A program made the position numbers and the translations under genes. Source: Aureimonas ureilytica (GTDB lineage Bacteria; Pseudomonadota; Alphaproteobacteria; Rhizobiales; Rhizobiaceae). Taken from it: DNA of 53,382 nucleotides. Of this stretch, positions 43,948 to 53,382 are shown one piece after another. The notes beneath the pieces were generated by a model. It did not search any database, was not told the DNA's origin, and was given only the letters and a program-made list of their open reading frames with translations. Each line of letters begins with the position of its first letter. Positions within the stretch are counted from its first letter, which is position 1. Location: the NCBI RefSeq assembly GCF_001475935.1, contig NZ_LDQA01000027.1, forward strand, positions 1 to 53,382. Reading direction: 5' to 3'.

Positions 43948-46900
43948 TCAGAGACCGGCCGGCGCCGGGCGCGCCTCCGCTGGGGCTTTCGACCGGCGCT
44001 CGGCCAGACGCATGACGAGAACGAAGAACACCGGCACGAACAGAACGGCGAGAACGGTCGCCGAGATCATGCCGCCGAAGAGGCCGGTGCCGAGCGCGTT
44101 CTGCGTTTCCGAACTCGGGCCGCGGGCGATCACCAGCGGCACGATGCCGAGCGCGAAGGCGAGCGAGGTCATCACGATCGGGCGCAGGCGCAGCCGCGCC
44201 GCCTCCCGTGCCGCTTCGACGAGCCCCTGGCCCTCGCCCCGAAGCTGGCGGGCAAATTCGACGATGAGCACCGCGTTCTTGGCCGACAGGCCGATCAGGG
44301 TGATGAGCCCGACCTTGAAGAACACGTCGTTCTCCAGGCCCCGCACGTGCACGGCCGCGACCGCACCGACGACCCCGAGCGGCACGACCAGCATGACGGC
44401 CAGCGGGATGGCCCAACTCTCGTAGAGCGCGGCGAGCACCAGGAACACGACCACGAAGGAGATGCCGAGGAGGATCGGCGCCTGCGAGCCGGACTGGCGC
44501 TCTTGGAGCGACTGGCCGACCCATTCGACGCCGAACCCTCCGGGCAGTTCTGCGGCAAGCCGCTCCATCTCACGCATCGCCGTGCCGCTCGATACGCCCG
44601 GCGCGGCATCCCCGGAAATGCTGAGCGAGGGATAGCCGTTGGTGCGGTTGAGTTGGAGCGGTGCGACCGACCACCGGGGCGCCACAACTTCGTAGAGGGG
44701 GACCATCCCGCCCTTGTCGTTGCGCACGTTGAGCTTGAGGACGTCCTCGACCTGCATCCGGTCCTGCGCCCGTGCCTGAACGATGACCTGCTGAAGGCGG
44801 CCGGCGCGTGGAAAGTCGTTGACATAGGTCGATCCCATGGCGGCGCCGAGCGCGTCGGTGATGGCGGAGAAGGACAGGCCGAGCGCCCCGGCCTTCTCGC
44901 GGTCGACGTCGAGCCGCACGGTCGGGCCGCCGGGCAGGCCGTCGACGCGCACGTCGGCAAGCTTCGGGTTCTTCGCAGCCTGCGCCACCAACGTCTCGGA
45001 CGCCGCCCGCAGCTCCGCCATGTCGCGGCCCGCGCGGTCGACGAGCCGAAGCGCGAAGCCCCCCGTGGTGCCGAGCTCTTCGATGGCGGGCGGCTTCATG
45101 ACGAGGACATCGCCTTCGGTGGCTTGCCGCATCGCGTCCGTCGCGGCGGCAATCTCGGTGTCGGTGCTGCCGGTGCGCTTGTCGAAGTCCTTGAGGCTCG
45201 TGAAGGCCATGGCGGCGTTGGGCCCCGAGCCGGTGAAGCCGAAACCCATGATCGACAGGTTCCCCGCGATGTCGGGGCGCGCCATGACGTGGGCGTCGTA
45301 GCGCCCCACGAGCTTTCGGGTGCGCTCGGCCGTGGCGTCCGCCGGCAGGCTGAAGGAGGTCATGAACGTACCCTGGTCCTCGTCCGGTACGAAGGCCGTG
45401 GGCAAAGTGGCAAAACCGTAGGCGAGCGCCGCGACGATCGCGCCGTAGACGAGCATGACGCGCAAGCCGCGCTTTACCAGCCAGCCGACCCACCCGACAT
45501 AGCGCACCGTCAGCGCGTCGAAGCCGCGGTTGAACCGGGCGAAGAAGCCCCGGCGTTCGTGATGCGCGGCGAGGGGCTTCAGGATCGTCACGCAGAGCGC
45601 GGGCGTCAGACTGAGCGCGAGAAAGGCCGAGAACAGGATCGACACGGCGAGAGACACCGTGAACTGGCGGTAGATCGCGCCGACCGATCCGGTGGCGAAG
45701 CCCATCGGCAGGAACACCGCCACGAGGACGAGGGTGATGCCGATGACGGCGCCGGTGATCTCGCGCATGGCGCGGCGCGTCGCATCGCGCGGGGACAGGC
45801 CTTCGGTCGCCATCAACCGCTCGACGTTCTCGACCACGACGATCGCATCGTCGACGATGATGCCGATGGCCAGCACCATGCCGAACATGGTGAGAACGTT
45901 CACGGAGTAGCCGATCGCCCACATCACCGCGAACGTGCCGAGGAGCGCGATGGGCGCGACGATCGTCGGGATCAGCGTGTAGCGCACGTTCTGGAGAAAA
46001 AGGAGCATGATCAGGAAGACCAGCACCATCGCCTCAAGGAGCGTATGGACGACCTTGGCGATCGAGAGCTTCACGAAGGGCGCGGTGTCGTAGGAGACGG
46101 CGTAGGAGATGCCGCCCGGCATCGAGGGGGCGAGCTCGGCGAGGCGCGCACGCACGCCTTCCGAGGTCGCGACGGCATTGGCGCCGGGGGCAAGCTGGAT
46201 CGCCGCGGCGGTCGCCGGCTTGCCGTCGTCGAAGATCGAGAAGCCCATGGTCTGGGGGCCGACCGCCACATCGGCCACGTCGCCGAGCGTCAGCTTGGAG
46301 CCGTCCGGGTTGGAGCGCAGGACGATGGCCCGAAAGGCGTCCGGCGTCTCCAACTGGCCGCTGAGGGTCAGGGGCACGCTGACGGCCTGGCCGGGAACGG
46401 TCGGCGCCTCGCCGAGCCGGCCCGGCGCGACCTGCACGTTCTGCGTCTGGATCGCCTGCACGATCTCGGCCATCGAGACAGAATACGAGACGAGACGCGC
46501 CGGATCGACCCAGACTCGCATCGCCGCTTCCGAGCCGAAGGACTGGACCCGGCCGACGCCCGCCACGCGCTTCAGTTCGGGCGACAGGCTGCGTGCGAGA
46601 TAGTCGTCGAGCGCGAGCGTCCCGACCTTGCCGCCCTCGGAGCGCAGCGTCACGATCATCAGGAAGCCGGACGAGGCGGACTCGACGGAGAGACCGGCCC
46701 GGCGGACGGGCTCCGGCAGGCGCGACTCGACGGCCTTCAGGCGGTTCTGGACGTCGATCTGCGCGAGTTCGGAGTCCGTGCCGCTCTTGAAGGTCGCGGT
46801 GATGCTGGCGTTGCCCGTCGCGTCCGCGGAGGACTCGAAGTAAAGGAGGTTCTTGACCGCCGAGAGCTCGCGCTCGATCGGCGCGACCACGCTGTCGGCG

Positions 46901-47070
46901 ACCGTCTGCGGGCCGGCGCCCGTGTAGCTGGCGCTGATGCTGACGCTCGGCGGCGCGATCGCGGGGAAGCGCGAGACGGGAAGCTGCGGGATCGCGGCAA
47001 GGCCCGCGAGCGTGATGAAGATCGCGACGACCCAGGCGAAAACCGGCCGGTCGATGAAGAATTGCGGCAT
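43948..47070 (-). CDS. RND efflux pump inner-membrane transporter (AcrB/MexB type)
   Basis: This 1040-residue protein is of the HAE1 RND family, with twelve membrane segments and two large periplasmic loops. The proton-relay aspartates are in [16 protein letters not shown] (about 407-408) and the matching lysine in [15 protein letters not shown]. The start at 47070 ([19 protein letters not shown]) is the universal N-terminus of the family, although the frame is open further. It is 10 bp after the membrane fusion protein on the same strand. No outer-membrane TolC-type partner is in the window, so a shared one is presumably used. Confidence 0.95.
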   Translation of the reverse strand: MPQFFIDRPVFAWVVAIFITLAGLAAIPQLPVSRFPAIAPPSVSISASYTGAGPQTVADSVVAPIERELSAVKNLLYFESSADATGNASITATFKSGTDSELAQIDVQNRLKAVESRLPEPVRRAGLSVESASSGFLMIVTLRSEGGKVGTLALDDYLARSLSPELKRVAGVGRVQSFGSEAAMRVWVDPARLVSYSVSMAEIVQAIQTQNVQVAPGRLGEAPTVPGQAVSVPLTLSGQLETPDAFRAIVLRSNPDGSKLTLGDVADVAVGPQTMGFSIFDDGKPATAAAIQLAPGANAVATSEGVRARLAELAPSMPGGISYAVSYDTAPFVKLSIAKVVHTLLEAMVLVFLIMLLFLQNVRYTLIPTIVAPIALLGTFAVMWAIGYSVNVLTMFGMVLAIGIIVDDAIVVVENVERLMATEGLSPRDATRRAMREITGAVIGITLVLVAVFLPMGFATGSVGAIYRQFTVSLAVSILFSAFLALSLTPALCVTILKPLAAHHERRGFFARFNRGFDALTVRYVGWVGWLVKRGLRVMLVYGAIVAALAYGFATLPTAFVPDEDQGTFMTSFSLPADATAERTRKLVGRYDAHVMARPDIAGNLSIMGFGFTGSGPNAAMAFTSLKDFDKRTGSTDTEIAAATDAMRQATEGDVLVMKPPAIEELGTTGGFALRLVDRAGRDMAELRAASETLVAQAAKNPKLADVRVDGLPGGPTVRLDVDREKAGALGLSFSAITDALGAAMGSTYVNDFPRAGRLQQVIVQARAQDRMQVEDVLKLNVRNDKGGMVPLYEVVAPRWSVAPLQLNRTNGYPSLSISGDAAPGVSSGTAMREMERLAAELPGGFGVEWVGQSLQERQSGSQAPILLGISFVVVFLVLAALYESWAIPLAVMLVVPLGVVGAVAAVHVRGLENDVFFKVGLITLIGLSAKNAVLIVEFARQLRGEGQGLVEAAREAARLRLRPIVMTSLAFALGIVPLVIARGPSSETQNALGTGLFGGMISATVLAVLFVPVFFVLVMRLAERRSKAPAEARPAPAGL

Positions 47071-47080
47071 CGGGAGGGTC

Positions 47081-48250
47081 TCAGCCTTCGGTCGGGGAAG
47101 CGGCGGGCTGGTAGGGGACGGGCGCGACGGGACGGCCGGCTCCTGCACGGTCCTGCCCCTCGACCACGACGGTCTCTCCGGCCGATAGGCCCGACAGGAT
47201 CACGTAGCGTCGTTCGACCAGCGGCCCGAGTTCGACCGCGCGGGGCGCGGCCATGTTGTCGGACGCCAGGACGGTCAGTTGCGGCTTGCCGGACGCATCG
47301 CGCGTGACCGCCTGCTGCGGTACGGTCAGGGCGGCTGGATAGACGGCGCTCGGTACCCGGGCGCGCAGGTACATGCCGGGCAGGAGCTGGCGATAGGGAT
47401 TGGGCACCTCGACCCTGAGGGAGAGGCTGCCCGTTCCAGGATCCACCGTCGTGTCGGAGAACAGGACCTCGCCGGGAAACTCGTAGGGCTTGCCCGCGAT
47501 CGTGAAGATGTCGATGCCGAGCGTGCCGGCGTCCTCGCTGCGCCCGCTCGCCGCCATGTCCTCCAAAGCCTCGCGGCGGATCGAGGGTTGGCGCACGTCG
47601 AGATAGATGCGATCGAGCTGCTGGACGACGGCGAGGGCCGCCGTGCCTCCGACCGAGGCGAGGCCCCCCTCGGTGGTGAGCGCCTGGCCGATGCGCCCCG
47701 GAATGGGGCTGCGCACGGTCGCGTGCGCAAGCTCCAGCTTGCGGCGCGTCAGGGTGGCCGTGGCTTCGGCGACGTTCGCCTTGCCTTGAGCAAGCGCGGC
47801 CGTCGCGTCGCCGAGCGTGGCGGCACTGGCCGTCCGCGCGTCGGACAGCGCCTGGATGCGGTCGTACTTGAGCCCGGCATTGAGGAGGTCGGCTTGCGCG
47901 CGGGTCAGCACCGCCTCTGCTGCCTCGACATCGGCCACGAGCGGAGCGGGATCGATCTGGAAGAGCGGCTGGTCGGCTGTCACTTCCGAGCCTTCGGTGA
48001 AGAGAACCTTTTGGACGATGCCGGAGACCTGCGGGCGGATCTCGGCCGTGCGCAGCGCCGAGACGCGGCCGGGCAACTCGTCGGTGACGACGACGCGGCG
48101 TGGCTCGACGGTGAGCACCGCGACGCGGGGCGGCGGATCGGCGGGCCCCTCGGCCTCAGCCGGGCCGCTCTCGCCCTTGGTGCAGGCGCCGAGCAGCAGC
48201 GCGGCAGTGGCGAGGGCGACGCGGATCGAAAGACGGCGCAGGGCTGGCAT
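47081..48250 (-). CDS. RND membrane fusion protein (AcrA/MexA type)
   Basis: This 389-residue lipoprotein has a lipobox LLLGAC in its signal peptide, a lipoyl-type half-motif (RTAEIRPQVSGIVQKVLFTE and later ATVRSPIPGRIGQALTTEG), a helical hairpin, and a beta-barrel region. It bridges the RND pump to an outer-membrane channel. It is the first gene of the pump operon and is divergent from the response regulator at 48422, with 171 bp between the starts. The frame is open far upstream; 48250 gives the normal signal peptide. Confidence 0.94.
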   Translation of the reverse strand: MPALRRLSIRVALATAALLLGACTKGESGPAEAEGPADPPPRVAVLTVEPRRVVVTDELPGRVSALRTAEIRPQVSGIVQKVLFTEGSEVTADQPLFQIDPAPLVADVEAAEAVLTRAQADLLNAGLKYDRIQALSDARTASAATLGDATAALAQGKANVAEATATLTRRKLELAHATVRSPIPGRIGQALTTEGGLASVGGTAALAVVQQLDRIYLDVRQPSIRREALEDMAASGRSEDAGTLGIDIFTIAGKPYEFPGEVLFSDTTVDPGTGSLSLRVEVPNPYRQLLPGMYLRARVPSAVYPAALTVPQQAVTRDASGKPQLTVLASDNMAAPRAVELGPLVERRYVILSGLSAGETVVVEGQDRAGAGRPVAPVPYQPAASPTEG

Positions 48251-48421
48251 CACTATAGGTCCAGAGCATTGGGCAGGTCGCGGCGGTGCGACCACGCTTC
48301 CATCCTCCCTCTCCGTCGAGCCCACGTGGAGCCCGTGTTGCGGTTGTGTGGAGACGGCCGCGGGGCGCTCGACGTCGGCACCGGCCGGTGGCATCCATCG
48401 ATGCCAAGGAGAACCACCGCC
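48251..48421. promoter_or_regulatory. Divergent pump/two-component control region
   Basis: This 171-bp gap carries the promoters of the RND operon (minus) and of the response regulator/kinase pair (plus). CAAGGAG at about 48406 is the regulator's ribosome site. A direct-repeat operator for the OmpR-type regulator is expected but was not resolved. Confidence 0.45.
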
Positions 48422-49093
48422 ATGACATCCCTGGTCCTGATCGCCGAGGACGACAACGAGATCGCAGCGATCCTCGACGCTTACCTGACCCGCGAGGGGT
48501 TCCGCACAGTGCAGGCACGCGACGGCCGCACCGCGCTCGACCTCCATCTCGCGCTGAAGCCCGACCTCGTGCTCCTCGACGTCACCATGCCGCGTCTCGA
48601 TGGATGGGAGGTGCTGGCCGAGCTGCGCCGCCGGGGCCAGACCCCTGCGATCATGATCACCGCGCTCGACAAGGATATCGACCGGTTGCAGGGACTGCGC
48701 ATTGGCGCGGACGACTACGTGGTGAAGCCCTTCAACCCGATCGAGGTCGTGGCGCGTGCCAAGGCGGTGCTCCGCCGGTCGGGCCTTGCCAGCGCCGCGG
48801 GCGTTCTTCGGGTCGGGGACCTGTCGATCGACCTCGACGCCTATCAGGCGAGCCTCGGCGAGGCGCCGCTCGCACTGACGCTGACCGAGTTCCGCATTCT
48901 CGCCCACATGGCGCGCAGCCCGACCAAGGTGTTCACGCGAAGCGAGTTGGTGGACGCCTGCCTGCCGGGGTCGGACGCGCTCGACCGCACCGTGGACAGT
49001 CATCTCAGCAAGCTGCGGCGGAAGCTGGAGCAGTCTGGTGGTGTGGGTCTGCTGCCTGGCGTGCGCGGCGTTGGCTACCGGCTGATGGTCTGA
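48422..49093 (+). CDS. OmpR-family response regulator
   Basis: This 223-residue regulator has a receiver domain with the acidic pair in IAEDDNE, the phospho-acceptor aspartate in LVLLDVTMPRLDG (about residue 53), and the lysine in DDYVVKPFNP. A C-terminal winged helix follows, with LTLTEFRILAHMARSPTKVF and VDSHLSKLRRKLE. AAGGAG precedes the ATG at 48422. It overlaps no gene; the kinase begins 4 bp after its stop. It probably activates the divergent RND pump, as in BaeSR- or AdeRS-like arrangements. Confidence 0.94.
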   Translation: MTSLVLIAEDDNEIAAILDAYLTREGFRTVQARDGRTALDLHLALKPDLVLLDVTMPRLDGWEVLAELRRRGQTPAIMITALDKDIDRLQGLRIGADDYVVKPFNPIEVVARAKAVLRRSGLASAAGVLRVGDLSIDLDAYQASLGEAPLALTLTEFRILAHMARSPTKVFTRSELVDACLPGSDALDRTVDSHLSKLRRKLEQSGGVGLLPGVRGVGYRLMV

Positions 49094-49097
49094 AGCC

Positions 49098-50210
49098 ATG
49101 AAGCTTCCCGTCGGCCTCGGCCGCCAGATCCTCCTCGCCATGTCCGCGATCACCGTGGTCGCCGGCCTGATTGTCTTTTTCGGGACCTATCTCGCCTACA
49201 CGGTGATGATCGCCTTCTATCCTCGTCTGGAGTCGGACGACGGCGGGCTGACGCTGACGGACCTTGCCATCCTCGGCGCAGCCATCCTGGTGACGTTGCC
49301 GATCGCCGTCTTCGTCGCTCTTCGCCTCGCGCGTCGCATCCTCGAGCCGCTGGAAACGCTAGCCCTGAGCGCCCGTCGCATCGCTGATGGCGACCTGTCG
49401 GCGCGCGCCGAGCCCGGCGACCGCTCGCTCGGCGAAACGGCGGAACTGGTCGACGACTTCAACACCATGGCCCAGCGCCTGCAGGACATGGCTGCCGACA
49501 TGGCGCTCTGGAACGCCACGATCGCGCACGAGCTGCGCACGCCGCTGACCATCCTCAAGGGCCGTCTTCAGGGCATGATCGACGGCGTGTTCGAGCCGGA
49601 CGAGCGGTCGCTGCGTGGGCTGGTGCTACAGGTGGACAGCCTGGCCCGGCTGGTGGAGGACCTGCGCACCGTGACGCTGGCCGACAGCGGACATCTCGAC
49701 CTGCACCGGGAGGATGTGAACCTTGCTGTGGTGGTGGCCGAGCTGGCCGAGTTCGCCGGACCCGACCTGGCGGCCGCCGGGTTCCCGGTTCGGCTCGATC
49801 TCCACGACGTCATCGTCCGAGTCGACGCGACGCGCATCCGCCAGGCCCTTCTCGCACTCGTCACCAACGCGCGGCGGCATGGCGCTGGCGGCGCGATCAC
49901 GATCTCGCTCGGCGTGTCGGAGCGTACGGTTCTTCTCGGTGTGGCCGACCATGGCCCGGGCTTGACTCCCGAACTGGCGGCCCGCGTCTTCGACCCTTTC
50001 GTGCGCGGGGATCTCGAGCGCTCCCGGGAGGTCGGCGGCAACGGCCTCGGCCTTTCGGTGGTGCGCGCCATCGTCGAGGCGCACGGGGGGACCCTGCGCT
50101 ACCGCCCGGCGCCAGGAGGTGGCGCCTTGTTCGAAATCGCCCTGACCACGTCCGGTCCGCCCGATCGTGTCGCCCGCCGGGATGCCGCGTCCCCCGTCCG
50201 CACCGTCTGA
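49098..50210 (+). CDS. Sensor histidine kinase
   Basis: This 370-residue kinase has two membrane segments (about 10-35 and 55-78) with a short periplasmic loop of some 20 residues, a HAMP domain, and the phospho-acceptor histidine in ATIAHELRTPLTILKG (about residue 143). The ATPase domain has LVTNARRHG (N box), DHGPGLTPE (G1) and GGNGLGLSVVRAIVEAHGG (G2). The small sensor loop suggests detection of envelope or membrane signals. It is paired with the regulator 4 bp upstream. Confidence 0.94.
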   Translation: MKLPVGLGRQILLAMSAITVVAGLIVFFGTYLAYTVMIAFYPRLESDDGGLTLTDLAILGAAILVTLPIAVFVALRLARRILEPLETLALSARRIADGDLSARAEPGDRSLGETAELVDDFNTMAQRLQDMAADMALWNATIAHELRTPLTILKGRLQGMIDGVFEPDERSLRGLVLQVDSLARLVEDLRTVTLADSGHLDLHREDVNLAVVVAELAEFAGPDLAAAGFPVRLDLHDVIVRVDATRIRQALLALVTNARRHGAGGAITISLGVSERTVLLGVADHGPGLTPELAARVFDPFVRGDLERSREVGGNGLGLSVVRAIVEAHGGTLRYRPAPGGGALFEIALTTSGPPDRVARRDAASPVRTV

Positions 50211-50291
50211 CGGCCGACTCGACCATCGCTTCCCAAGCGACGTGACGCCGTCCCGGTGTCCGCTCCCGTCCCGTTTCCGAAAGCCCGATCC

Positions 50292-51794
50292 ATGACCGAG
50301 ACCCTTGCCGGAAGCCGTTGGCTGGTGCTGGCCATCCTGTCCAGCGCCCTCCTTCTGATCACCGTCGACGTCACCGTCCTCTACGCCGCCTTGCCGCGCC
50401 TGACGGCGGACCTGTCGGCGACCGCGTCCGAGAAGCTCTGGGTCGTCAACGCCTATCCGCTGGTCATGGCCGGGCTCCTGCCGGGCCTCGGCACGCTGGG
50501 GGACCGTCTCGGGCACAAGCGCCTGTTCCTGTCAGGCTTGGCGGCCTTTGGTGTCGCGTCCTTGCTGGCCGCTTTCGCGCCGACGCCGGTGGTGCTGATC
50601 GGCGCCCGCGCACTCCTTGCCGTCGGAGCGGCCGCGATGATGCCCGCGACGCTCTCGATTATCAGGCTGACCTTTGAGAACGAACAGGAGCGTTCCTTCG
50701 CGATCGGTGTCTGGGCGGCGGTCGCATCCGGCGGCGCGGCGCTGGGACCCGTCGTCGGTGGCCTCCTGCTCGAACGCCTCTGGTGGGGATCGGTGTTCCT
50801 GATCAACGTTCCCGTGGTCTTGCTGGCCCTCGCACTCGGCGCCTGGCTGATGCCGTCGCGTCCCGGTCAGTCCACGCGCCCCTGGGATCTTCTCGGCTCC
50901 TTCCAGGTGCTGGTGGGACTCGTGGCCATCGCCTACGCGGTCAAGGAAGCAGCTCGACGCGACGCGTCGCTGTTGCACGCCCTCCTGACGGTCTTTGTCG
51001 GCGTCGTGGCCTTCCTCCTCTTCAAGCGGCGCCAGGATCGCGCCCGGCACAAGTTGATCGACTTCTCCCTGTTCCGGGACCGCAACTTCACTGCGGGCGT
51101 CGCGACGGCTCTCGTCGCGACATTCGCGCTGATCGGTTTCATGCTCGTCCTCTCGCAGCGTCTTCAACTCGTGCTGGGCTTGAGCCCGCTGGAGGCCGGC
51201 CTGTTCACGCTGCCGATCCCGTTGGCTGCCTTCGTGACGGGCCCGATCGCAGGAGCCGTGGCGCCGCGCCTGGGCGCGACAAACATTCTCTGTGGCGGCC
51301 TGCTTCTTGCCGGCCTCGGCCTTGCGTTGTCGGGACTGACCTACGACGCGCACCTGACATGGCAGGTGCCGGGCTTCGTGCTTCTGGGAGCGGGGCTGGG
51401 CGCAACGATGACCGCTGCGTCCGGCGTCATCATGTCGAGCGCGCCCGCCGACCGGGCCGGCATGGCAGCCTCGATCGAGGAGCTGTCCTTCGAGCTCGGC
51501 GGTGCAATCGGCATCGCGGTTCTCGGCAGCGTCCTCACCGCCGTCTATGGCGGGTCCCTGGCCGTGCCAGAAGGACTGGTGGTGGCGCCGACGGCATTCG
51601 ACAGCCTCGACGAAGCGCTCGTCGCAGCCGCGGCGTTGCCGGACGGATTGTCCGACGGATTCAGGAAGGCGGCGTTCGCCGCGTTCGACCGGGCGGTCAT
51701 GGCCGTCATTCTCGTGGCGAGCATCGCAACGTTCGCCGCCGGGGCAGGCGTTGGCTGGATGACACGCGTTCACGGACACGGCGTGCGTCGATAA
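50292..51794 (+). CDS. MFS multidrug exporter, DHA2 (14-segment) family
   Basis: This 500-residue membrane protein is of the drug:H+ antiporter-2 family. It has VDVTVLYAALPRLTADL near the N-terminus (motif D-like), LGDRLGHKRLFLSG (motif A) and AVASGGAALGPVVGGLLLER (motif C, diagnostic of antiporters), and about fourteen hydrophobic segments. It resembles SmvA/QacA-type exporters. The ATG at 50292 is chosen over a GTG at 50256. It lies 81 bp after the kinase gene on the same strand and may be part of its regulon. Confidence 0.92.
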   Translation: MTETLAGSRWLVLAILSSALLLITVDVTVLYAALPRLTADLSATASEKLWVVNAYPLVMAGLLPGLGTLGDRLGHKRLFLSGLAAFGVASLLAAFAPTPVVLIGARALLAVGAAAMMPATLSIIRLTFENEQERSFAIGVWAAVASGGAALGPVVGGLLLERLWWGSVFLINVPVVLLALALGAWLMPSRPGQSTRPWDLLGSFQVLVGLVAIAYAVKEAARRDASLLHALLTVFVGVVAFLLFKRRQDRARHKLIDFSLFRDRNFTAGVATALVATFALIGFMLVLSQRLQLVLGLSPLEAGLFTLPIPLAAFVTGPIAGAVAPRLGATNILCGGLLLAGLGLALSGLTYDAHLTWQVPGFVLLGAGLGATMTAASGVIMSSAPADRAGMAASIEELSFELGGAIGIAVLGSVLTAVYGGSLAVPEGLVVAPTAFDSLDEALVAAAALPDGLSDGFRKAAFAAFDRAVMAVILVASIATFAAGAGVGWMTRVHGHGVRR

Positions 51795-51943
51795 GGGCGC
51801 TCCGCATTCCTCGCGGGAGCAGGTCGTGCATCGAACGGCGTCCACCGAACCTCCACGAATCCTGCACGCCAACGCGACGCGGCGATGCTCTGCTGCGGCC
51901 CTGCCGCACGCCGTCGGCGCGCCGACCGCAAACGAGATCGCCC

Positions 51944-52510
51944 ATGGTTCACCCCGTTTCCGCCCCAGCCTTGCGCTACCCGCTGTCGCTTCGCGTTCTG
52001 CACTGGTCGCGGGCGGTTCTCATCCTCGGGCTCATCGCCTGCGGCTGGTTCATGACCGGACGAGCGGAGGACGACGCCGTAGCCGCCTGGCTCTACCCCA
52101 ATCACAAGCAGTTCGGCCTGCTCGTCTGGCTGCTCGCGATGGTGCATCTCGTCGTGCGCTGGCGCGAGCGCGTACGGCTGCCGCGCGAGGCGCATGAGCT
52201 GAGGCCGTGGGAGCGCAAGCTTTCCATGGCGACGCAACGGCTGATGATCGCCCTGACGTTTCTTACACCGATGTTCGGATACGCCATGTCGAGCGTGTTC
52301 ACACAGAGCGACGGTGTGCCGTTCTTCGTGGTCTCGCGCCTGCCGGAGGTCCTGCCGAAGAACGACGCGCTGTTTCCCCTCTTTCAAACGTTGCACCGCT
52401 ACAGCGCCTACATTCTGCTCACATGTGTCGCGCTTCATGTGGCGGGCGCGCTCAAGCATCGTGTGCTGCATGCGGGGGGCGAGAGGGACGTGCTGACACG
52501 CATGCTCTGA
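51944..52510 (+). CDS. Cytochrome b561
   Basis: This 188-residue inner-membrane dihaem cytochrome has four membrane segments. Histidines at the expected positions lie in LRVLHWSRAVLI, YPNHKQFGLLVW, LAMVHLVVRW and, near the C-terminus, TLHRYSAYILL and CVALHVAGALKH. Proteins of this family move electrons from ubiquinol or superoxide to quinones. The ATG at 51944 gives a normal N-terminus. Its link with the upstream exporter is not clear. The 149-bp gap before it and the 140 bp after it hold no gene. Confidence 0.9.
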   Translation: MVHPVSAPALRYPLSLRVLHWSRAVLILGLIACGWFMTGRAEDDAVAAWLYPNHKQFGLLVWLLAMVHLVVRWRERVRLPREAHELRPWERKLSMATQRLMIALTFLTPMFGYAMSSVFTQSDGVPFFVVSRLPEVLPKNDALFPLFQTLHRYSAYILLTCVALHVAGALKHRVLHAGGERDVLTRML

Positions 52511-52649
52511 ACGGTCCCGAGCGAGACCGTCGATCCGAGGCCGGTGGCTTGTCTCCCAGCATGAGCGCGAGATCGAGGAGCCCGGAAAACCGCCGGACGG
52601 CTTGTTTCAATCGTTGAGTGCTGTGCAAATCCTCCTTTCGGCTGGCCTC

Positions 52650-53382
52650 GGGACTGTCAGGAATTTCGTGTGGAGCGGCCATAATGGACCCATAGGATGG
52701 ACCCGATGGTACGATGCAAAGCACCCCACATTCCCGATGCGCTTCTGGACCAGCTTCTGTCCGGGGCCGATCCCAAGACGGCGTTTGATCCCGGCGGGCT
52801 TCTGGACGATCTGAAGAAGGCCTTAGCGGAGCGGGCGTTGAACGCCGAGATGGATCATCATCTGTCTGGCGATGGCGGAGCGGGCAACAGCCGCAATGGC
52901 TATGGCAGGAAGACGGTGACGACCGACACGGGGCGGTTGGATCTTTCCGTGCCGCGCGATCGCCAGGCGAGTTTCGATCCGCAACTCATCGCCAAGTACC
53001 AACGGCGGTTTCCGGGCTTCGATGAGAAGGTCATCTCGATGTATGCGCGGGGCATGAGCAACCGCGAGATCGTCGGGCATCTGCACGAACTCTACGGCAT
53101 CGACGTCTCGCCCGACCTGATCTCGGCGGTGACCGACGCGGTTCTGGAGGAGATCGCCACCTGGCAGGCTCGCCCGCTCGAGCCAGTCTACCCGATCGTG
53201 TTCTTTGATGCGCTTCGCGTAAAGATCCGCGACGAAGGGTTCGTGCGGAACAAGGCGGTCCATGTCGCGCTCGGGGTTCGGGCCGACGGCACCAAAGAGA
53301 TCCTCGGGCTTTGGATCGAGACGAACGAGGGCGCCAAGGTCTGGCTCCGCGTCATGACCGAAATGAAGAACCGCGGCGTCGA
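52650..53382 (+). mobile_element. IS256-family element, left end (continues past window)
   Basis: The left terminal repeat appears to begin near 52650 with GGGACTGTCAGGAATTTCGTG, a form usual for IS256-family ends, about 55 bp before the transposase start. The right end lies outside the window, so the target duplication cannot be checked. Confidence 0.72.
52706..53382 (+). CDS. IS256-family transposase, partial
   Basis: An open frame of about 225 codons runs off the window. It reads PHIPDALLDQLLSGADP, KKALAERALNAEMDHHLSG, GNSRNGYGRKTV, then FDEKVISMYARGMSNREIVG, YGIDVSPDLISAVTDAV and PVYPIVFFDALRVKIRD. The last holds the first catalytic aspartate of the DDE triad, in FFDAL. This is the standard N-terminal half of IS256-type (mutator-like) transposases, with no lesion so far. 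An in-frame ATG at 52697 is an alternative start. Confidence 0.9.
   Translation, partial: MVRCKAPHIPDALLDQLLSGADPKTAFDPGGLLDDLKKALAERALNAEMDHHLSGDGGAGNSRNGYGRKTVTTDTGRLDLSVPRDRQASFDPQLIAKYQRRFPGFDEKVISMYARGMSNREIVGHLHELYGIDVSPDLISAVTDAVLEEIATWQARPLEPVYPIVFFDALRVKIRDEGFVRNKAVHVALGVRADGTKEILGLWIETNEGAKVWLRVMTEMKNRGV

Noticed and set aside
43864..47307. A very long plus-strand open frame opposite the RND pump gene
   Set aside because: It is rich in Arg, Gly, Asp and His with no recognisable domain, and lies exactly antisense to a gene with full AcrB motifs; long antisense frames are expected in GC-rich coding DNA.
47279..48421. N-terminal extension of the response regulator frame
   Set aside because: It runs antisense through the membrane fusion protein gene; the ATG at 48422 has a good ribosome site and gives a normal receiver domain.

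Overview
The window is a GC-rich stretch whose proteins look alphaproteobacterial (Hyphomicrobiales/Rhizobiales-like; an impression from protein flavour, not a database match). It consists of transport and catabolism modules separated by insertion-sequence debris and dispersed repeats, as in an accessory replicon or genomic island. I saw no rRNA, tRNA, CRISPR array or replication gene.

Layout. 1-230: dispersed repeat copy R1. 336-5301: LysR regulator and a divergent polar amino-acid ABC operon ending in an agmatinase/guanidinobutyrase-family hydrolase. 5395-7807: a dead IS3-family element interrupted by a dead IS110-family element. 7836-13910: a glutamine/glutamate island (GlnH-GlnP-GlnQ-type transporter, glutaminase, RpiR-type regulator, glutamate dehydrogenase). 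13911-14712: IS6-like and IS3-like remnants. 14875-18372: a zinc/manganese-type ABC transporter with two permeases behind a possible Zur-like box. 18331-20200: repeat R2, a 161-bp MITE, and a decayed IS91-type recombinase/transposase pair. 20297-30317: a LigM-like tetrahydrofolate-dependent demethylase with MTHFR and formyl-THF deformylase, two paralogous solute-binding proteins, a TetR regulator and a LivHMGF-type transporter. 30750-39838: an aromatic-uptake porin, then a salicylate-to-gentisate-to-central-metabolism operon and a thioesterase/IclR pair. 40362-42900: a chemoreceptor and a small HTH protein. 43349-52510: acetyltransferase, RND efflux pump, two-component system, MFS exporter, cytochrome b561. 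52650-end: start of an IS256-family element.

How the genes may work together. The block from about 20.3 to 39.8 kb reads as one catabolic unit. An outer-membrane channel and a Liv-type ABC importer with two binding proteins would bring in an aromatic acid. The LigM-like enzyme would remove an O-methyl group to THF, and MTHFR plus PurU would return that carbon as formate. A fused CoA ligase/salicylyl-CoA 5-hydroxylase would make gentisyl-CoA, a thioesterase would release gentisate, and gentisate dioxygenase, maleylpyruvate isomerase and fumarylpyruvate hydrolase would give pyruvate and fumarate. The exact growth substrate is inferred, not shown.

The least explained signals are a 38-39 bp palindromic element found three times, each time inside a transposase or recombinase gene and with a compensatory arm change; a roughly 200-bp dispersed repeat in four copies; the hydroxylase-ligase fusion; and two different maleylpyruvate isomerase-type genes in one operon.
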